A DNA stretch of 64,000 nucleotides, taken from the NCBI GenBank assembly GCA_029224185.1, contig CM055191.1:19233760-19297759 (forward strand). The letters are read 5' to 3'. This DNA is from Karalla daura (lineage: Eukaryota > Chordata > Actinopteri > Chaetodontiformes > Leiognathidae). This document shows, piece after piece, positions 60,835 through 64,000 of the stretch. Each line of letters opens with the position of its first letter. The stretch's first letter is position 1. The notes below the pieces were generated by a model, which made no database searches, had not been told where the DNA came from, and saw only the letters and a list, made by a program, of their open reading frames with translations. The position numbers were made by a program, and so were the translations under genes.

Positions 60835-62100
60835 TGTTGTGCCTTGTGTTTGAGATCGGAGAAGCTGTGACAGGTACTAGCTCTGTGAGTTAGCATTCCT
60901 CCTGGGCCGGACTCTACCAACAGCCTGACAGGGCAGAGCTGCAAACTCACATACACACACACACACATACACACATCCAGGACCGTACCACTTTTTGCAG
61001 AGGGGATAGGTGTTGGAGGCGTCTGCTTACGGAGTTGCAGTTCAGTCTCTCTCAGACGAACCGCCCCCCACTCTTCACTTCCCCTATGTCTGCCCCACAC
61101 ACTACCCCCACCTCCTCCTTTTATGAACTGTGCTGGGCAGGAACTTTGGAGGCTAATCTCTGCCTCATAGTCCAGCGCACACCGATTCTGACCCTCAGCC
61201 CTATAATCCTGTAACCAGAGAAAAAGAGCGAGAGACACAAGGAGGGAGAGGGAAAAACAAAACAGAAAGGGAGAGGGACGGTGAGGGAGAAGCAGCAGGG
61301 GGTGAAGCATGAGAGAGGAGACATGAAGCAAACAGAGATGTAACGGAACATAAATACAGAATGCTGAAAAAGAACAAGTTACACGAACTCCAAATTGTTT
61401 CCATGACATTTGAATTTTGCACTTGCTTCTTTGTTGTTATAGATACTATTAATGTCTGACGGCAAATGAATTTATTAATCATTTCATCATGATTTCTGTT
61501 GGTAAACATGCCTGTCAGAGTGGGGAAACTGGCATTTTGCGTTGGCAATATTATACAACAAAAAGAGAGTAGAGAAGGAGAGATTCCAGTAGTCTCATAC
61601 TGAAAGCGTTCACCCATTCAGAAAAAAAAGAAAGAAAAAACAACCAGGAAAAAGTAGCAGGTAGAAGAAAAGGATGACCGAGAAGCAAATACAGGCTTGA
61701 CAGAGGTGATGATAAGCAATAGGTAATGTTTTTCTTCTCCAATTCCCTTTGAGGTAACATCCAACAATTTGAAGGTTCAATGGGCAAGATTACAGTTCTG
61801 GTAGAGATGAGTTAAAAATACAGGGTGAGTGGTAACACTGTCTGCGGTGAGTGAATGACACGCGCGCACACACACATACATGGGCATGCTGCAGAGCCGT
61901 ACTTCGTGCGCGCTGTTATTGGCTGTTTTCAACTGTAGCACGGATGAAAAGAGTCAGCATTACAGCTGTCAATTCAGATGGAGATCAGGTGGTGGGAATG
62001 AATGAGGAGACAGCAGATAGCGGCTCCGGGTTTGTCTGCACACATGCACACACACATACACAGAAGACATTAACGTGTGCATGAATGCATGCATGCAAAG
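60301..62100. repeat. Noncoding stretch with GT, CA and TA tracts
   Basis: (TA)n 60595-60609; long GT 60767-60835; CA 60948-60976; purine-rich 61215-61300; CA 61863-61880 and 62038-62062. The 227-codon minus-strand frame at 60726-61409 runs through the CA and CT tracts and is an artefact. Confidence 0.7.
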
Positions 62101-62104
62101 GCAT

Positions 62105-62480
62105 TTGCAGATGCTAACCCTCAGAATTAAATCCCCTTTCAGCCAAAGGATTCCACTGTCACTCACTGATATCTGATCGCTGTTGTTCTTCTGATGCTTT
62201 CGGGCTGAAAAACAATGGCAGCTGCAAAAGGAGATTTTTTTTTCCCCATCTCCAACCATCTCATCGCTCTGCACTTTAAAGGATACTAAATCTTTCAGTT
62301 TTCTCAGAGCGAATATCTGCCAATATTTCACTCGAGCTTTTCATGTTCTGCAATTGATACTTTACAAAAGTGTTCGATGTGCACCTGACAAAAAGCACAA
62401 TTTCCCAAAGAGAGTAATTAATTTCCTGGCACCTCGGTACATGAGCTTGTAGGGCAAATGAAACAATGAGCACCTAAAAC
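62105..62480. promoter_or_regulatory. Candidate conserved noncoding block
   Basis: Non-repetitive except for a T-run at 62236-62243. Contains 'actgatatctgatcgctg', 'gggctgaaaaacaatggc' (SOX-like), 'gcactttaaaggatac', 'gccaatatttcactcgagc', 'tgcacctgacaaaaagc' and TAATTAAT at 62415-62422. No open exon. It is one of the better enhancer candidates. Confidence 0.45.
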
Positions 62481-64000
62481 AACACTCCACTGTATTGTAG
62501 ATTGTAATGCTAACAGACAGATGCCAATCTAGCTCTCTCCCTCCCCCCTTCTCTCTCTCTCTCTCTCTCTCTTTCTCCCCCTCCTAGACATGTGTGTTAG
62601 TTGGCTGAGCAACATTAGCATTTGTTTTAACCCCTTATCCCATGTGCTAGAGCCTCAGGCACAACAGCCAAAGAGACACCACCACCTCCCAATCTCTCAT
62701 CTCATCTCTCAGTATGTGCGAGTGTGAATGCGAGACAGTGAGTGTGCTCCCACACAGACACATAAAAACACACGCTGTGGCTATTGATATGTGCAGAAAA
62801 AAAGAAGAAAAAATTGATTCCTTGTATTATATTTATTTATTTGTTTTATTTATTTATTTTTAGTTATGAGGGAATTTGCATAAGAAAATTCATCCACTCT
62901 GCTTTGCATTCTGCTTTGCTTTGCTTTGACAATACTGTTCTAATGGATTACCATGCCAATAGGGACCTCAATTGTGAGTGTGTTTCAGCCACTGCATGTC
63001 CATACAGCAATGTGCGTGTGCTAGTGCGCCCCCTACCTGTCATCCAAGGCCCATCCCATCTTTTCTTTCTCCTCCTGCTGTTCCTCTCTTGCCCTACATA
63101 TCAGTCCCGGAGAGAATAGACCCGTCTAACACCCGGCTTCACAGAGACACTGTTTTGTCATGTTTTATATCATTCTACTAATGGCAAGAAAAGCAGGTCC
63201 TCTGACTAAAGACTGCGGTATCCCGAAAGATCTCTGGTAACAAATGCTCTGTAGAAAAAAAGAAAAAAAAAACGTGATGGCTCGACTTAACCGAGCTCTC
63301 TGTTCTAACCAGCAAAAGCTCTTGTTTTGTAAACAGTGAGCGAAAGGCTGTGGGTTTTGATCTGTGTTCGTAATAAAAGGGAGAAAAAAAACAGACGGAC
63401 GACAGGAAGAAGAGAGGCCGAAGAGATGGAAGGAAGATGGAGAGAGAGAGAGGGACAGAGAGAGAGAGGGGGGAGAGATCCAACAGATGGTAGATTTGGC
63501 GAGGCCTCGGCCATGCAGTTTATGTAAAAGGCTGTCTGGAAAGAGCACAGACCCTGAAGCATCTCTCACATATTGAGGAGTCACAATCACGGCCTGGCTG
63601 CAGAGTGAGACGCCCCTAATATTGACGCACACTCCTATACTTCTTTTCACCTGAGCTCTTTTAATAGGCAAGATTTTATTATTTTTCATAGCACAAAAGT
63701 TTTTATTCTTCTGGTAAAATCATATAGACGCGTATTGTTGTTTGTTTTGTTGTATAGTTAACAGTACGATTCAAATGTGTACAGAATGATTTCGCTTAGT
63801 ATAGTGTAGTATAGGCTCTTTGTTCATGTCAATTAAATTATTCCAAGCAGTTTTATAAGACTGTTTTAAATCAGATCATAATAGAGTAACGTAAATAGTG
63901 ATCAAATTTTGTACGTACAAAGTCTTTTTTAACAAATAAAATCTGGTGATTTTTATAGGTGATGAAAATGAAAAAAAATGAAGTGAGAGCCTTGCAACAG
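62481..64000. other. Noncoding stretch to window end
   Basis: CT tract 62533-62584, followed by an acceptor-like 'ctttctccccctcctag'. (TTTA)n 62829-62862 and purine-rich GA 63415-63479. From 63680 AT-rich. No recognised exon. Confidence 0.6.

Noticed and set aside
60726..61409. 227-codon open frame on the minus strand
   Set aside because: It runs through CA and CT tracts, giving His-Thr and Leu-Ser runs, with no recognisable domain. It is repeat-driven.

Overview
The window looks like a gene desert, or the inside of a very long intron, from a teleost fish genome, probably a percomorph. Three things suggest this. CA/GT dinucleotide tracts are very dense. A tRNA-like SINE-type repeat of fish type is scattered on both strands (box A, box B, then a 'tttcctcccacagtcc' module). 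There is also one microsatellite-flanked 'gtggggacat...aatgtcctcacaaa' element of a kind common in fish. Nothing has bacterial, organellar or viral organisation. I find no complete protein-coding gene, rRNA, tRNA or CRISPR array. The longest open frames (up to 227 codons) run through CA, CT or GA repeats and carry no recognisable domain, so I left them out as genes.

Layout. From 0 to 10 kb the sequence is mostly AT-rich with a few GT/CA tracts, one microsatellite-flanked element and a G-rich block. Between 10 and 18 kb there are several stretches of even, non-repetitive sequence rich in homeodomain-type TAATTA cores, separated by CA tracts. From 18 to 24 kb there is a SINE-like copy and a cluster of CA tracts. 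From 24 to 42 kb conserved-looking blocks alternate with SINE-like copies, and there is a CpG-dense block at 30.23-30.48 kb that could be a promoter. From 42 to 49 kb there is a perfect 26-bp palindrome, a probable decayed hAT-like element and more simple repeats. From 49 to 64 kb the longest conserved-looking blocks (49.9-50.4, 57.9-58.4, 59.45-60.3 and 62.1-62.5 kb) sit among the densest GT, GA and purine/pyrimidine tracts of the window.

How it may work together. Many spaced blocks with retained CpGs and transcription-factor-like motifs, with no exons between them, fit the regulatory landscape of a developmental gene lying outside the window. That is inference: I cannot name the gene, and conservation was judged by composition and motif content, not by alignment. 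The best candidates for overlooked transcription are the CpG-dense block with the open frame after it (30.2-31.0 kb) and an 83-bp open, splice-bounded segment at 59461-59543.
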